Shown piece by piece: positions 36,901-45,749 of a DNA stretch of 64,000 nucleotides. This stretch comes from Allobosea robiniae (lineage in GTDB: Bacteria; Pseudomonadota; Alphaproteobacteria; Rhizobiales; Beijerinckiaceae): the NCBI RefSeq assembly GCF_900102525.1, contig NZ_FNBZ01000005.1:248001-312000 (forward strand), in the 5' to 3' direction. The translations under genes and the position numbers were made by a program. The notes below the pieces were generated by a model. The model saw only the letters and a program-made list of their open reading frames with translations. It made no database searches and was not told the origin of the DNA. Each line of letters starts with the position of its first letter. Position 1 is the first letter of the stretch.

Positions 36901-37368
36901 GAGCATCACCAGGCCATCGATGAAGCCGCCGCCGCAGCCTATGGCTGGCCGGCCACCCTGGCCGAAGCGGAGATTCTGGCACGCCTCGTCGCCCTGAACC
37001 GGCAGCGTGCGCGGGAGGAGGTGCAGGGCATCGTCCACTGGCTCAGGCCGGACTATCAGCGCCCGCGCTTCGGGACACCCGGCCGCGCCGGCGAGCAGCT
37101 CGAAGCGGCCTTGCCAACGCCGATTTCGGCCGCGGCCGGCAAGCCGGCCTTTCCGACCGAGGCGGTCGGGCGGGTCGCCGCCGTGCTCGCGGCGTTGGCC
37201 GACACATCGACGCCGATCGCAGCAAGGGCGATCGCAGCGCGCTTCCGCCAGGGCCTCAAGGTGGAACGCGCGATCCGCGACATTCTGGTTTCGCTGGCGC
37301 GGGTTGGGGAGATCTCGACCCTCGATGGCGGGCAGAGCTTCGCGCGACGACGGACCGGCACGGGATGA
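33934..37368 (+). CDS. Type IIL (MmeI-like) restriction-modification enzyme, single polypeptide
   Basis: A 1144-residue combined endonuclease/methyltransferase. A PD-(D/E)xK nuclease core is visible (Asp79 in GRIDLYRKG, Glu89-x-Lys91 in LEAKQSR), followed by a helical linker. The N6-adenine methyltransferase domain has motif I DPACGTGNF (about 426) and motif IV NPPF (about 560). A target-recognition region with RPYRNGRDLTERPRGAMAIDLFG and a C-terminal region follow. MmeI-family enzymes methylate one strand and cut about 20 bases away, using one recognition domain for both. No separate specificity or methylase gene lies nearby. The start ATG has GGAG 8 bases upstream; a TTG 39 bases earlier lies inside the palindrome at 33882. 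All catalytic motifs look intact. Confidence 0.88.
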   Translation: MSGGGSEAEAAVEAFIARWRLSEGAERAAYAQFLSEFCGLIGVEPPQPPTSDSDAVTYRFEYPVRFPDGSGGHSTGRIDLYRKGAFVLEAKQSRLKGQAKEVLPAQGALPFAEPAGPRGRRGADRAWDVLMLNARRQAEDYAKALPASHGWPPFLIVCDVGHCFEFYADFTGQGKNYVQFPDRQSYRVYLDDLRDTGLRQRLAAIWTEPCSLDPARHAARVTRDIAERLAAVSKVLERGHDPEEVALFLMRCLFTMFAEDVGLIRKDAFKTLLRECRDAPDSFLPLVSELWQAMDKGEYSTSVRERMKRFNGKLYEDAQVFPLGREEIGELLAAAEHDWKEVEPAIFGTLLEQALDPQERARLGAHYTPRAYVERLVVETVIGPLREDWRAVLGAAQQARDGGEARKALALVEDFHETLCTTRILDPACGTGNFLHVSQELMKKLEGEVLDAAGELGRNEELSGFATHQVGPHQFLGMETNRRAVAIADLVLWIGHLQWHFRTRPHAPREPILEKLDHIYKQDAVLSWDGWPIPQWRDGREILPNPRRPEWPEAAFIVGNPPFIGGKDLRARLGDSYAEALWAAHPQMNESADLVMYWWDHAAELLTRPGTRLRRFGFVTTNSITQLFQRRTVERHLTGKRPLSIVMAIPDHPWTKAGKDTAAVRIAMTVARAGYHEGKLCTVMAEKELDGDQPQIELGISEGRINANLTIGADMTRAAPLRSNCGLCSRGVSLHGAGFIVTPAEAEALGLSRRPGLEAHIRPYRNGRDLTERPRGAMAIDLFGRTAENVRERFPEVYQHVKLTVKEARNDACKVVGRDANRRDSYRLQWWIFGEPRRELRPVLAPLQRYIVTVETAKHRIFQFLDTAILPDNMLVAVGLSDAFHLGVLSSHLHVLWSRHQGATLEDRPRYSKSRCFDPFPFPDASEVQKEAIRRPAEALDALRKEVLAAHPDLTLTKLYNIREGIRSGRALSSAEADIRDRGLVMILDEHHQAIDEAAAAAYGWPATLAEAEILARLVALNRQRAREEVQGIVHWLRPDYQRPRFGTPGRAGEQLEAALPTPISAAAGKPAFPTEAVGRVAAVLAALADTSTPIAARAIAARFRQGLKVERAIRDILVSLARVGEISTLDGGQSFARRRTGTG

Positions 37369-37435
37369 GCGGAAACTTCAGACTGGCCCTGTCCGCGTCG
37401 ACCGATGCGGGGATGCGAGGCCGATCAGCACAGGT

Positions 37436-38692
37436 TCAGGCCCGGCCGGCCAGCCAGGCTTCGATGCCGGAGGCGGCCGCGACACCCGTCGCGAAGCTCG
37501 CCTGGAGCAGATAACCGCCGGTCGGCGCCTCCCAGTCCAGCATCTCCCCGGCCGCGAAGATACCCGGCAGGCGCTTCAGCATGAAGCCGCCATCGCATTC
37601 GTCACTGATGATGCCGCCGGCTGTCGAAATGGCACGCGCGATCGGCATGGGAGCGCCAAGGCGCAGCGGCGCTGCCTTGATCAGTGCCGCCAGCGCATCC
37701 GGCTCGGCCGGGAGGGTTGCGCCGGCCGCATCCCGCAGCAGGGCGATGGCGACCGGTGCGAGGCCCGCAGCCTTGCGCAGGTGATTGCTGAGCGTCTCGC
37801 CCTTGCGCCGCTTCGCGAGGCGCGTGACGAGCTCCAAGGCCGAGAGATCGGGGCGCAAGTCGATATCGATCGTGGCGGCGCCATCGCGCCGGATCGCCTC
37901 GCGGATGGTTCCCGACAGCGCATAGATCGCACCGCCCTCGATGCCATCGGCATCGATCATCGCCTCGCCCGCGGCTTGCTCGCCGGCGCAGCGGATGACG
38001 ATCCGCTTCAACGGCTGGCCGACGAAGCGCTCCTTCATCTGCGGCGACCAGGCGACCGTGAAGCCGCCATTGGCGGGGCGCAGCGGCGAGACCGCGACAT
38101 CGCGCGCCGTCAGCAGCGGCACCCAGCCACCGTCGGAACCGAGCCGCGGCCAGCTCGCGCCGCCGAGCGCCAATAGCGTCGCATCGGGGCGGATCGTCTC
38201 GGCTTCACCGTTCGCGAGGCGGAACATCAGGGCTCCATCGGCATCCCAGCCGGTCCAGAGCCGACCAGAGGCGAGCCGAACGCCTAATCCGTCGAGCCGG
38301 CCGAGCCAGGCGCGCAGCAGCGGCGAAGCCTTCATCATCAGCGGAAATACACGGCCGCTGGAACCGATGAAGGTCTCCGCACCGAGCTCGTCGGCCCAAT
38401 CGCGCAATGCCTGTGGCGGGAAGGCGCGCAGGGCTGGTTCCAGCCAGTCGACCGCCTCGCGGTAACGCCCGAGAAAGGCGTCCAACGGCTCGGAATGGGT
38501 GAGGTTCAGGCCTCCGCGCCCGGCGAGCAGGAACTTGCGGGCGGGCGAGGCCATGCGCTCGTAGACCGTGACGCGATGGCCGGCGCTCGCCAGCCGTTCG
38601 GCAGCCATGAGGCCGGCCGGGCCGGCGCCGATGATGGCGATGTTGCGTATCGGCTTTTCCACCGCAGCCCTGTTCTCATCTGGGCGCGCCAT
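37436..38692 (-). CDS. HI0933-like flavoprotein (TIGR03862-type, BaiN-like)
   Basis: A 418-residue NAD(P)/FAD-dependent oxidoreductase of the HI0933/YhiN group. The Rossmann motif IAIIGAGPAGLMAAERLASAG opens the protein, followed by SPARKFLLAGRGGLNLTHSE. The C-terminal motif GGIISDECDGGFMLKRLPGIFAAGEMLDWEAPTGGYLLQ is the family signature. The substrate is unknown for this group. It is convergent with the restriction-modification gene (67 bp apart). Confidence 0.85.
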   Translation of the reverse strand: MARPDENRAAVEKPIRNIAIIGAGPAGLMAAERLASAGHRVTVYERMASPARKFLLAGRGGLNLTHSEPLDAFLGRYREAVDWLEPALRAFPPQALRDWADELGAETFIGSSGRVFPLMMKASPLLRAWLGRLDGLGVRLASGRLWTGWDADGALMFRLANGEAETIRPDATLLALGGASWPRLGSDGGWVPLLTARDVAVSPLRPANGGFTVAWSPQMKERFVGQPLKRIVIRCAGEQAAGEAMIDADGIEGGAIYALSGTIREAIRRDGAATIDIDLRPDLSALELVTRLAKRRKGETLSNHLRKAAGLAPVAIALLRDAAGATLPAEPDALAALIKAAPLRLGAPMPIARAISTAGGIISDECDGGFMLKRLPGIFAAGEMLDWEAPTGGYLLQASFATGVAAASGIEAWLAGRA

Positions 38693-38803
38693 CCCGGACG
38701 CAGCGAAGCGAAGACCCGGGATCCATGCCTGAACCTCAATCGGAAGCGCTCCGGCATGGCTCCCGGATCGGCGCCGCTGACGCGGCTTGTCCGGGATGAC
38801 GGC
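38690..38803. repeat. Dispersed palindromic repeat between the flavoprotein and ynfA
   Basis: CATCCCGGACGCAGCGAAGC opens the element. It continues with GACCCGGGATCCATGCC and closes with TGTCCGGGATGACGGCG on the opposite arm. Nearly the same sequence occurs at 44478-44577, including the CGCAGCGAAGC and GGGATCCATGCC parts. It begins inside the last few bases of the flavoprotein start region. Confidence 0.8.
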
Positions 38804-38878
38804 GCGTTTCCGTTCGAATGTTTACTGCTTTAGACTGGCGCCCTCGCCGCGAAAAGCCCCGGAACGGATACCGCTTTC

Positions 38879-39199
38879 ATGCCGACCATCGCCGCCTATA
38901 TCGGCGCCGCGCTCTTCGAGATCGCCGGTTGCTTCGCCTTCTGGGGCTGGCTCAGGCTTGGCAAGCCGATCTGGTGGCTGGTGCCGGGGCTGGTTTCGCT
39001 CGGACTCTTCGCCTGGCTGCTGACGCTGGTCGAGAGCGCCGCGGCAGGGCGCGCCTTCGCCGCCTATGGCGGCGTCTATATCGCCGCCTCGCTCGGCTGG
39101 CTTTGGGCGGTGGAAGGCATCAGGCCGGATCGCTGGGATCTGACCGGCGGCATCATCTGCCTCGCTGGCGCCGCGATCATACTGACGGCGCCGCGCTGA
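38879..39199 (+). CDS. ynfA: YnfA family (UPF0060) membrane protein
   Basis: A 106-residue protein with four helices ([78 protein letters not shown]). The EIAGCF and AAYGGVYI segments are the family signature. YnfA proteins resemble small multidrug-resistance dimers, and efflux activity has been reported for some. It ends 9 bp before the convergent Na/Pi symporter gene. Confidence 0.9.
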   Translation: MPTIAAYIGAALFEIAGCFAFWGWLRLGKPIWWLVPGLVSLGLFAWLLTLVESAAAGRAFAAYGGVYIAASLGWLWAVEGIRPDRWDLTGGIICLAGAAIILTAPR

Positions 39200-39208
39200 T
39201 GGAGAGCT

Positions 39209-40936
39209 TCACCCGCCCGAATGCGCGGCGGGAATGAGCACGGTCGGCATCTCGCGCTGCTCGGCGGCTGCCTTCGTCTCGCGCAGACGGCTCTCGCGCA
39301 ACTCGTTGGCGCTCTCCAGAATCGGATAGGCGATCGAGACGATATGGCCGTGGATGCGCTTGAGATCGCGGATGATGTCGAGATGGATCGCGCTGGTCTC
39401 GATCGATTCCGACCGCCCCGAGCGCAGGCGCTGGAAATGGCTGTCGGTGGCGCGCCGCTCGGCATCGCGCATCGCCGCCTTGTCGGCGAAGAGCTGGCGA
39501 GCGAGATCGAGATCGCGCGTCGCGAAGACGTTGAGCGCCAGTGCCAGGGCGGAGGCGACGCGATGATGGAAATCGCGGATCTCGGCCAGGCCCTCCGGCG
39601 AGAACGAGTAGCGCTTGCGGATCTTCTTCTCGGCGAGCTCGCGCAGGTTCTTGTCGATGACGTCGCCGATATGCTCGAGATTGGTGATCAGCGTGATGAT
39701 CTCGAACAGGCGCCGGCTCTCCTCCTCGGAGAGCTCGTTGCGGGAGACCTTGACCAGATAGAGCTTGATCGACTCGTGAATGGTGTCGACGCCGTCATCG
39801 GCCTGGGCGATGGCGCGCGAGAGCTTGAGCTCGTCCTTCTCCAGCAGCGTCATGGTATCGCGCAGCATGGCCTCGACGCGATCGCCGAGGCGCAGCGCCT
39901 CGCGCATCGCGCCGGCAAGCGCCTCGGTCGGGCTGTCGAGCGCGTTGGGATCGAGATAGCGCGGCGTCACCGCTTCCGCCTTGTCCTGCTTGCCGGGCAT
40001 GAAGCGCTCGACCAGGCCTGAAATCGGCCCGACGAAGGGCAGGAAGACCAGTGCGCCGACAACGTTGAGCACGACGTGGAATTCGATGGCGAGCCGGGCC
40101 TCGGACGAGGAGAAGCCGATGAGCCAGGTCGAAAGCGGGCCGACGAAGGGCAGCACCGCGAGAGCCAGGATCAGGCGCGTCAGCAGGTTGCCGACGGCGG
40201 CACGGCGCTGGGCGGCGGGCGCGCCGAGCTGGTCGAGCACCGGGATCACGGCATTGCCGAGATTGGCGCCGATGACCAGGGTGAGCGCCGTCGCCGGCGG
40301 GAACAGGCCCGACGCCGCGAAGGTCGCGACGAGCAGGATGATGGCGATGCTGGAATGGACGAGCCAGGTCGCGGCGATGGCGGCGAGGATGCCGAGCAGC
40401 GGCTCGGAGCCCATGGCGGCCAGCACGACACGGAAGGTCGGCGACTGCGCCAGCGGGGCTGCGGCCGTGTTGAGCTCGATCAGCGAGAGCAGGATCAGGC
40501 CGATGCCGACCAGCACGCGGCCGATATTGCGCGGACGCTCCATCGCCTCGCTGGAAAGATACATGGCGACGCCGATGGCGACGCAGAGGCCCCAGAGCCA
40601 GCCCAGGTCCATCGAGATGACGAAGGCCGCGAGCGCCGTGCCGAGATTGGCGCCAAGCAGGACGGCGAGCGCCATGGCCGGCACGATCAGGGCCTGACCG
40701 GCGAAGGAGGAGACCAGCAGCGTCGTCGCCGTCGAGCTCTGCAACACCATGGTCACGGCGACGCCGCTGCCGAAAGCGGCGAAGCGATTGCGCGTGAAAC
40801 TCTGCAGCGCCTGCCTGAGCTGCGAGCCGAAGGCGCGCATCGCGCCGGTTCGCACCAGCCTGACCGCCCAGATCAGCAGCGCGACGCCGCCGGCGAGGTG
40901 GATCAGGATATTGGTAGCGCTCTCGCCCATGGCCAT
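39209..40936 (-). CDS. Na/Pi cotransporter family protein with a PhoU domain
   Basis: A 575-residue membrane protein with two Na/Pi symporter repeats (QSSTATTLLVSSFAGQALI and HSSIAIILLVATFAASGLF, the QSST-type motifs) and a C-terminal PhoU-like helical domain (about 330-560). The family imports or exports phosphate with sodium, and the PhoU part likely regulates it. The ATG is followed by a second Met two codons on; both are usable. It stands alone, with the divergent region holding a hairpin at 41021. Confidence 0.88.
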   Translation of the reverse strand: MAMGESATNILIHLAGGVALLIWAVRLVRTGAMRAFGSQLRQALQSFTRNRFAAFGSGVAVTMVLQSSTATTLLVSSFAGQALIVPAMALAVLLGANLGTALAAFVISMDLGWLWGLCVAIGVAMYLSSEAMERPRNIGRVLVGIGLILLSLIELNTAAAPLAQSPTFRVVLAAMGSEPLLGILAAIAATWLVHSSIAIILLVATFAASGLFPPATALTLVIGANLGNAVIPVLDQLGAPAAQRRAAVGNLLTRLILALAVLPFVGPLSTWLIGFSSSEARLAIEFHVVLNVVGALVFLPFVGPISGLVERFMPGKQDKAEAVTPRYLDPNALDSPTEALAGAMREALRLGDRVEAMLRDTMTLLEKDELKLSRAIAQADDGVDTIHESIKLYLVKVSRNELSEEESRRLFEIITLITNLEHIGDVIDKNLRELAEKKIRKRYSFSPEGLAEIRDFHHRVASALALALNVFATRDLDLARQLFADKAAMRDAERRATDSHFQRLRSGRSESIETSAIHLDIIRDLKRIHGHIVSIAYPILESANELRESRLRETKAAAEQREMPTVLIPAAHSGG

Positions 40937-41020
40937 TTTCGTGCGGTCTTTCCCCGATTCAGGCGTTGATCTTCGGCCAAATCTATCAATTTTTGATTAG
41001 CCAACTCAACAGAAATACAC

Positions 41021-41055
41021 GCTGAAAGTGCTGATATTTGGGCGGCACTTTCAGC
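41021..41055 (-). terminator. Hairpin downstream of the AfuABC-like operon
   Basis: An 11-base perfect stem (GCTGAAAGTGC / GCACTTTCAGC) with a 13-base loop, 43 bases after the ATPase stop in the operon's direction. T-rich sequence follows on the minus strand (GTGTATTTCTGTT). Confidence 0.6.
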
Positions 41056-41098
41056 CCTGGTGACTCCGCGAAGGGAGATGCCCGGCTTTCGCCAGCGC

Positions 41099-42166
41099 TC
41101 AGGCCGGCGGGATCAGCGTCACGCCGGATTTGGCGAAGGAAACCGAGACCGCGGTACCGGGCGCCAGCATCTCACGCCCGCCATATTGCACGACGAAGAG
41201 CTCACCGACCTCGGTCTCGACCATGATGTCGAGATGGTTGCCGAGATAGGCGCATTTGCGGATCGTGCCCGGCAGCGAACCGCCCAGCCCCGGCTCGCCC
41301 AGCAGCAAAGCCTCCGGCCGGATCGCGACCTTGGCGGATCCCGGCCCGATGCCGCGCGCCGGCAGGGTGACCGTGGCGGAGCCGATCGCGACATCGGCGC
41401 GGTCGTCAGTCACCGCCTTCACCGTGACGTCGATCAGATTCGCATCGCCAATGAAGTCGGCGACGAAGGCGTTGGAGGGCTGCTCGTAGAGGTCGCGCGG
41501 TGCGCCTTCCTGCGCGATCCGGGCATTCGACATCACGATGATGCGGTCGGAGACGGCGAGCGCCTCCTCCTGATCATGGGTGACATAGGCCACGGTCAGG
41601 TTGAGGTCCTGCTGCAATTCGCGGATTTCCTCGCGGACGCGGCGGCGCAGCTTGGCATCGAGATTGGAGAGCGGCTCGTCGAAGAGCAGCACCTGCGGCT
41701 CCAGCACGAGGGCACGCGCCACCGCGACGCGTTGCTGCTGGCCGCCCGAGAGCTCTGACGGGTAACGGTTCTCGAAGCCCTTGAGGCCGACCAGCGCCAG
41801 CTTCTCCAGCGCCATCTGCTTCGACTGCTCCTTGCCGAGGCCCTTCACGGTCGGACCGTAGGCGGCGTTGTCGAGCACGCTCATATGGGGGAAGAGCGCA
41901 TAGGACTGGAACACCATCGAGACGTCGCGATCGGCAGCCGAGAGCTTGGTGACGTCCTTGCCACCGATCAGGATCTGGCCGTCGCTCGCGATCTCCAGGC
42001 CTGCGATCATGCGCAGGGTCGTGGTCTTGCCGCAGCCGGAGGGACCGAGCAGGGTCACGAGCTTGCCGGCCTCGATGGTGAAATTGATGTTGTCGACCGC
42101 CGTCACCGCGCCATAGCGCATCGAGACGTTGCGGAATTCGACGGAAGCGGGTCCGGCCTTGGCCAT
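41099..42166 (-). CDS. ABC transporter ATP-binding protein (FbpC/AfuC-PotA type)
   Basis: A 355-residue ATPase with Walker A LLGPSGCGKTTTLRMIAGL, signature ELSGGQQQRVAVARAL, Walker B LLFDEPLSNLDAKLR and a C-terminal TOBE domain. It energises the two-domain permease encoded just upstream (15 bp away). FbpC, PotA and AfuC-like proteins share this layout. It is the last gene of the operon. Substrate assignment depends on the binding protein and the neighbouring inositol-type enzymes. Confidence 0.92.
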   Translation of the reverse strand: MAKAGPASVEFRNVSMRYGAVTAVDNINFTIEAGKLVTLLGPSGCGKTTTLRMIAGLEIASDGQILIGGKDVTKLSAADRDVSMVFQSYALFPHMSVLDNAAYGPTVKGLGKEQSKQMALEKLALVGLKGFENRYPSELSGGQQQRVAVARALVLEPQVLLFDEPLSNLDAKLRRRVREEIRELQQDLNLTVAYVTHDQEEALAVSDRIIVMSNARIAQEGAPRDLYEQPSNAFVADFIGDANLIDVTVKAVTDDRADVAIGSATVTLPARGIGPGSAKVAIRPEALLLGEPGLGGSLPGTIRKCAYLGNHLDIMVETEVGELFVVQYGGREMLAPGTAVSVSFAKSGVTLIPPA

Positions 42167-42181
42167 CTTGAGTCTTTATCC

Positions 42182-44389
42182 TTATCCGATCGCGGGAGCG
42201 GGCGCCGGGGCGGCAATCGTGGCGGTGCGGCCACGCCGGCCGAGCTTGCGCTCGCCGACGAGGAACTGGATGAGGACGATGCCGAGCGCCATGAAGACGA
42301 TCAGCACCGAGGAATAGGCGATGGCGAGGCCGAACTCGCCGGCCTCGACGCGCCCGACGATATAGGCGGTGGAGAGGTTGTATTCGGCCGAGACCAGGAA
42401 GATCACGGCGCTGACCGCCGTCATCGAGCGCACGAACGAGTAGACCAGCGCCGAGACCAGAGCGGGCTTGAGCAGGGGCAGCACCACCCGCCAGAGCGTG
42501 GTGAAGCTGCGGGCGCGCAACGTGGTCGAGGCCTCGTCCAGACTCTTGTCGATCTGCGAGAGGCCGGCAATGCCGGAGCGCACGCCGACCGGCATGTTGC
42601 GGAAGACGAAGGCGATGACGAGGATCAGGCCGGTACCGGTGATTTCCACCGGCGGCACGTTGAAGGCCAGGATATAGGCGACGCCGAGCACCGTGCCGGG
42701 AATGGCGAAGGAGAGCATGGTCGCGAATTCGAGCCCGGCCCGGCCGCGGAAACGCTGGCGCGTCAGCAGATAGGCGGTGAGCAGGCCGATCACCGCCGTC
42801 AGCGGTGCCGAGATCGCCGCCACCTTCACCGTGGTGAAGAAGGACGACCAGGCCGAGCCCTGGAAATAGATGCCGTCGCTGAAATCGATGGCGAAGCCGG
42901 TGATGTAGTGCTGCAGGGTCGGGGTGTAGTCGCGGCCCATGTTGCGCACGAAGCCGCCGACCAGGATGACGATGTAGATCACCACGGTCAGCGCGACCCA
43001 TGGCACGATCACGGCCGCAGAGAGCCAGGTGATGCGACGCGGCAGCGGCGTCGGCAGCCCGGCATCGCCCTTGCCGGTGACCGTCGTGTAGGATTTGTCG
43101 CCGAGCCAGCGCTGCTGGACCCAGAAGGCGCCGAGCGTGAAGGCGAGCAGCACGATGGCGAGAACCGCCGCCTGCCCCTGATTGTAGGAGGCGCCGACCA
43201 CCGCGAAGAAGATCTTGGTCGAGAGCACCTCGAAATTGCCGCCGAGCACCAGCGGGTTGCCGAAATCGGCCATGCTCTCGACGAAGCCGAGCAGGAAGGC
43301 ATTGGCGATGCCGGGCCTGAGCAGCGGCCAGGTCACGGTGCGGAAGGTCTGCCAGCGCTTGGCACCGAGCGTCTGCGAGGCCTCCTCCAGGCTGGGCGAG
43401 ATGCCCTGCACGACGCCGATCAGGACGAGGAAGGCGATCGGCGCGAAGGCCAGCACCTGCGCCAGCAAGATGCCTGGCAAGCCGTAGAGCCAGCGCGAGC
43501 GCGGGATGTCGAACCATTCGTAGAGAACGGTCGAGACCGCGCCGGCGCGGCCGAAGAGCAGGATCAGCGCGAGGCCGATGACGAAGGGCGGCGTGATGAT
43601 CGGCAGCACCGTCAGGGCGCGCATGACGCGCTTGCCGGGCATGCCGGTGCGCAGGATCAGCAGCGCGCAGGCGAGGCCGAGAAGCGTGGTGATGACGCCG
43701 CAGAGCACGGCCAGGACCAGCGTGTTCCAGGCGACGCCGCAATTGACGTTGGCACTGAGGCAGCCCAGCCCCCAGATCGAGGAATCGAGGAAGCGCTCGA
43801 AGAAGGCCGCGGGCGCGAAGGCGCCGTTCTGGTCGACCAGCGCGCTCTTCAGGATGATCGCGACCGGGAAGAAGATGAAGATGCCGATCAGCAGGACGAC
43901 GAGGCCGATCGTCGAGGTCGTGAAGAGGTCGCCGCGGCAGACGCCGCGATAGGCCAGCCCGTGGCAGAGCAGGAAGAGCAGCGACAGAAGCGTCAGGAAG
44001 GCACCGCCGCCGATGCCGCGTTGCGAGGCACCTGCGCCGCCGAGCAAGGCTGCAAGCCAGGAAATGCCCTGGTCCTTCAGCACGATCGAGAAGGCCTGGG
44101 CGAAGAACAGGACCATGCCGAGAAGGCCGGCCCAGACCAGCACGGTCGCCGTACGCTGACGGTCGGCGCTGCCCCAGAAGATGGTCGCAGCCGCGAGCGC
44201 AATGCCGACCGGCAGGAGCCAGGGCGCCTGACCGGAAAGGGAAAGCGCCAGCGCGCTGCCCGCCTTGCCGAACGGATATTCGGCGAGCCAGGCCCAGTTC
44301 GTCAGGCTCATGCCCTCGACGAGATACCAGGGCATCAGCGCATAGCCGAGCCAGCCGATCAGCAGCACGAGTCTCGTCGCTGGCGCCAT
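42182..44389 (-). CDS. ABC transporter permease, fused two-domain (FbpB/AfuB-like)
   Basis: A 735-residue inner-membrane protein made of two BPD_transp_1 halves, each with an EAA loop (EEASQTLGAKRWQTFRTVTWPLLRPG and DEASTTLRARSFTTLWRVVLPLLKP). About 12 or more helices are expected, plus an N-terminal hydrophobic extension. This is the FbpB layout used for iron, phosphonate and hexose-phosphate importers. It is separated from the binding-protein gene by a palindromic repeat at 44478. Confidence 0.9.
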   Translation of the reverse strand: MAPATRLVLLIGWLGYALMPWYLVEGMSLTNWAWLAEYPFGKAGSALALSLSGQAPWLLPVGIALAAATIFWGSADRQRTATVLVWAGLLGMVLFFAQAFSIVLKDQGISWLAALLGGAGASQRGIGGGAFLTLLSLLFLLCHGLAYRGVCRGDLFTTSTIGLVVLLIGIFIFFPVAIILKSALVDQNGAFAPAAFFERFLDSSIWGLGCLSANVNCGVAWNTLVLAVLCGVITTLLGLACALLILRTGMPGKRVMRALTVLPIITPPFVIGLALILLFGRAGAVSTVLYEWFDIPRSRWLYGLPGILLAQVLAFAPIAFLVLIGVVQGISPSLEEASQTLGAKRWQTFRTVTWPLLRPGIANAFLLGFVESMADFGNPLVLGGNFEVLSTKIFFAVVGASYNQGQAAVLAIVLLAFTLGAFWVQQRWLGDKSYTTVTGKGDAGLPTPLPRRITWLSAAVIVPWVALTVVIYIVILVGGFVRNMGRDYTPTLQHYITGFAIDFSDGIYFQGSAWSSFFTTVKVAAISAPLTAVIGLLTAYLLTRQRFRGRAGLEFATMLSFAIPGTVLGVAYILAFNVPPVEITGTGLILVIAFVFRNMPVGVRSGIAGLSQIDKSLDEASTTLRARSFTTLWRVVLPLLKPALVSALVYSFVRSMTAVSAVIFLVSAEYNLSTAYIVGRVEAGEFGLAIAYSSVLIVFMALGIVLIQFLVGERKLGRRGRTATIAAPAPAPAIG

Positions 44390-44477
44390 GGTTGCCCTGC
44401 CCTCACATTCCTTGTCGGTCCGAACCGGTTGCCCCGGCTTTCACGGCCCAGCCTTTACCCTGCACCCGAACCACCAG

Positions 44478-44577
44478 CGTCATCCCGGACGCAGCGAAGC
44501 GGAGATCCGGGATCCATGCCGGAGCGTATCCGACGGAGGTTCAGGCATGGATCCCGGGTCAAGCCCGGGATGACGGC
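44478..44577. repeat. Dispersed palindromic repeat between binding-protein and permease genes
   Basis: CGTCATCCCGGACGCAGCG on one side and AAGCCCGGGATGACGGCG on the other, with inner arms GGGATCCATGCC and GGCATGGATCCC. This copy is the most complete of the family in the window. As RNA it folds into a long imperfect hairpin right after the binding-protein gene. Confidence 0.85.
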
Positions 44578-44621
44578 GTGTTTCCGAGACTGCCCGGGAA
44601 ACACGCCGGAGAGGCGCAGCC

Positions 44622-45659
44622 TTACTTCGGCAGCGCCTTGACTTCCTTGTCCCACTTGGCGAGCAGGCGATTGCGCTCGGCCGAGGAGCCGTATTTCACG
44701 AAGTCGTAGTTGATCAGCTTCATCTGATCCATCTTCGGCGACTGCGCCGGCACCGGCGAGGCCTTGTTCGACGGCACCTGATAGGACTTCGCCGGAGCGG
44801 CCAGAGCCTGCGCGGCCGGGGTCAGCGCCCAGTCATAGAACTTCTTGGCGTTGTCGAGATTGCGCGCGCCCTTGACGATCGACATCGAGCCGATCTCGTA
44901 GCCCGTGCCCTCGCAGGGCGCGACCGGCTTAATCGGGTCGCCCTGCACGGCGAAGACCACCGCGTCGTGGATGAAGACGATGCCGACGGCGGTCTCGCCG
45001 AGGCTCGCGGCCTTGGCCGGCGCCGCGCCCGACTTGGTGTACTGGCTGATGTTCTTGTGGAGGGCCTTGAGGTACTCGAAGCCCTTGTCCTCGCCCATCA
45101 GCTGCACGACGGTCGCGAGCAGGTTGTAGGCGGTGCCCGAGGAATTGGGATCGGCGACCTGGACGTCGTCCTTCAGCTTGGCGTTGAGCAGGTCGGCCCA
45201 GCATTTCGGCTCGGGGATGCCCTTGGCCTTGATCTGCTCGGTGTTGAAGCCGAAGCCGAGCGCGCCGGCATAGATGCCGACCGAACGATGCTTGGCGGCC
45301 TTCCACTGGTCGAGCGCCCAGGGATGCAATTCCTTGTTCTTCGGCGATTCATACTCCTGGGTCAGCCCCTCCTCCGCCGCCTGGAGATGCGGATCGCCGG
45401 TGCCGCCCCACCAGATATCACCGCGCGGATTGGAGGATTCCGCCTTGAGCTGGGCATAGATCTCGCCGGCCGACTTGCGGGTCATCGCGACCTTGATGCC
45501 GGTCTCCTTCTCGAAGGCGTTCGACATGGCGCGGCACCACTCCTCCTGGACGCCGCAATACATGACGAGCGACCCCTGAGCGCGGGCCGGGGTGGCGGCG
45601 AAGGCCGCCGTTGCGAGCGCGGCGAAAAGCCCCGCCTTGAGCCAGGATTTCGACTGCAT
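44622..45659 (-). CDS. ABC transporter substrate-binding protein (FbpA/AfuA-like), probably not for iron
   Basis: A 345-residue periplasmic binding protein with a signal peptide (MQSKSWLKAGLFAALATAAFAATPARAQ). It belongs to the ferric/spermidine binding-protein superfamily (LVMYCGVQEEWCRAMSNAFEKETGIKV and KSAGEIYAQLKAE). True FbpA proteins bind iron with a Tyr-Tyr pair; no YY pair exists anywhere in this protein. AfuA of Actinobacillus, once called ferric-binding, binds hexose phosphates. Next to genes for an inositol-monophosphatase-like and an inositol-dehydrogenase-like enzyme, a phosphorylated polyol is the likely ligand. That last step is inference. Confidence 0.85.
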   Translation of the reverse strand: MQSKSWLKAGLFAALATAAFAATPARAQGSLVMYCGVQEEWCRAMSNAFEKETGIKVAMTRKSAGEIYAQLKAESSNPRGDIWWGGTGDPHLQAAEEGLTQEYESPKNKELHPWALDQWKAAKHRSVGIYAGALGFGFNTEQIKAKGIPEPKCWADLLNAKLKDDVQVADPNSSGTAYNLLATVVQLMGEDKGFEYLKALHKNISQYTKSGAAPAKAASLGETAVGIVFIHDAVVFAVQGDPIKPVAPCEGTGYEIGSMSIVKGARNLDNAKKFYDWALTPAAQALAAPAKSYQVPSNKASPVPAQSPKMDQMKLINYDFVKYGSSAERNRLLAKWDKEVKALPK

Positions 45660-45749
45660 ATGAACCTCCCTGATCGGATCTTTTGTTTTTTGCCGCTTGC
45701 GACGAAGCTGTGATGACTTCGCCGAAAGATCAATTGAATATCGTGCTGG

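Noticed and set aside
41099..45659. Ferric iron uptake FbpABC operon
   Set aside because: The components resemble FbpABC, but the binding protein lacks a Tyr-Tyr iron pair and the flanking genes concern inositol-like sugars. Kept as AfuABC-like with unassigned ligand.
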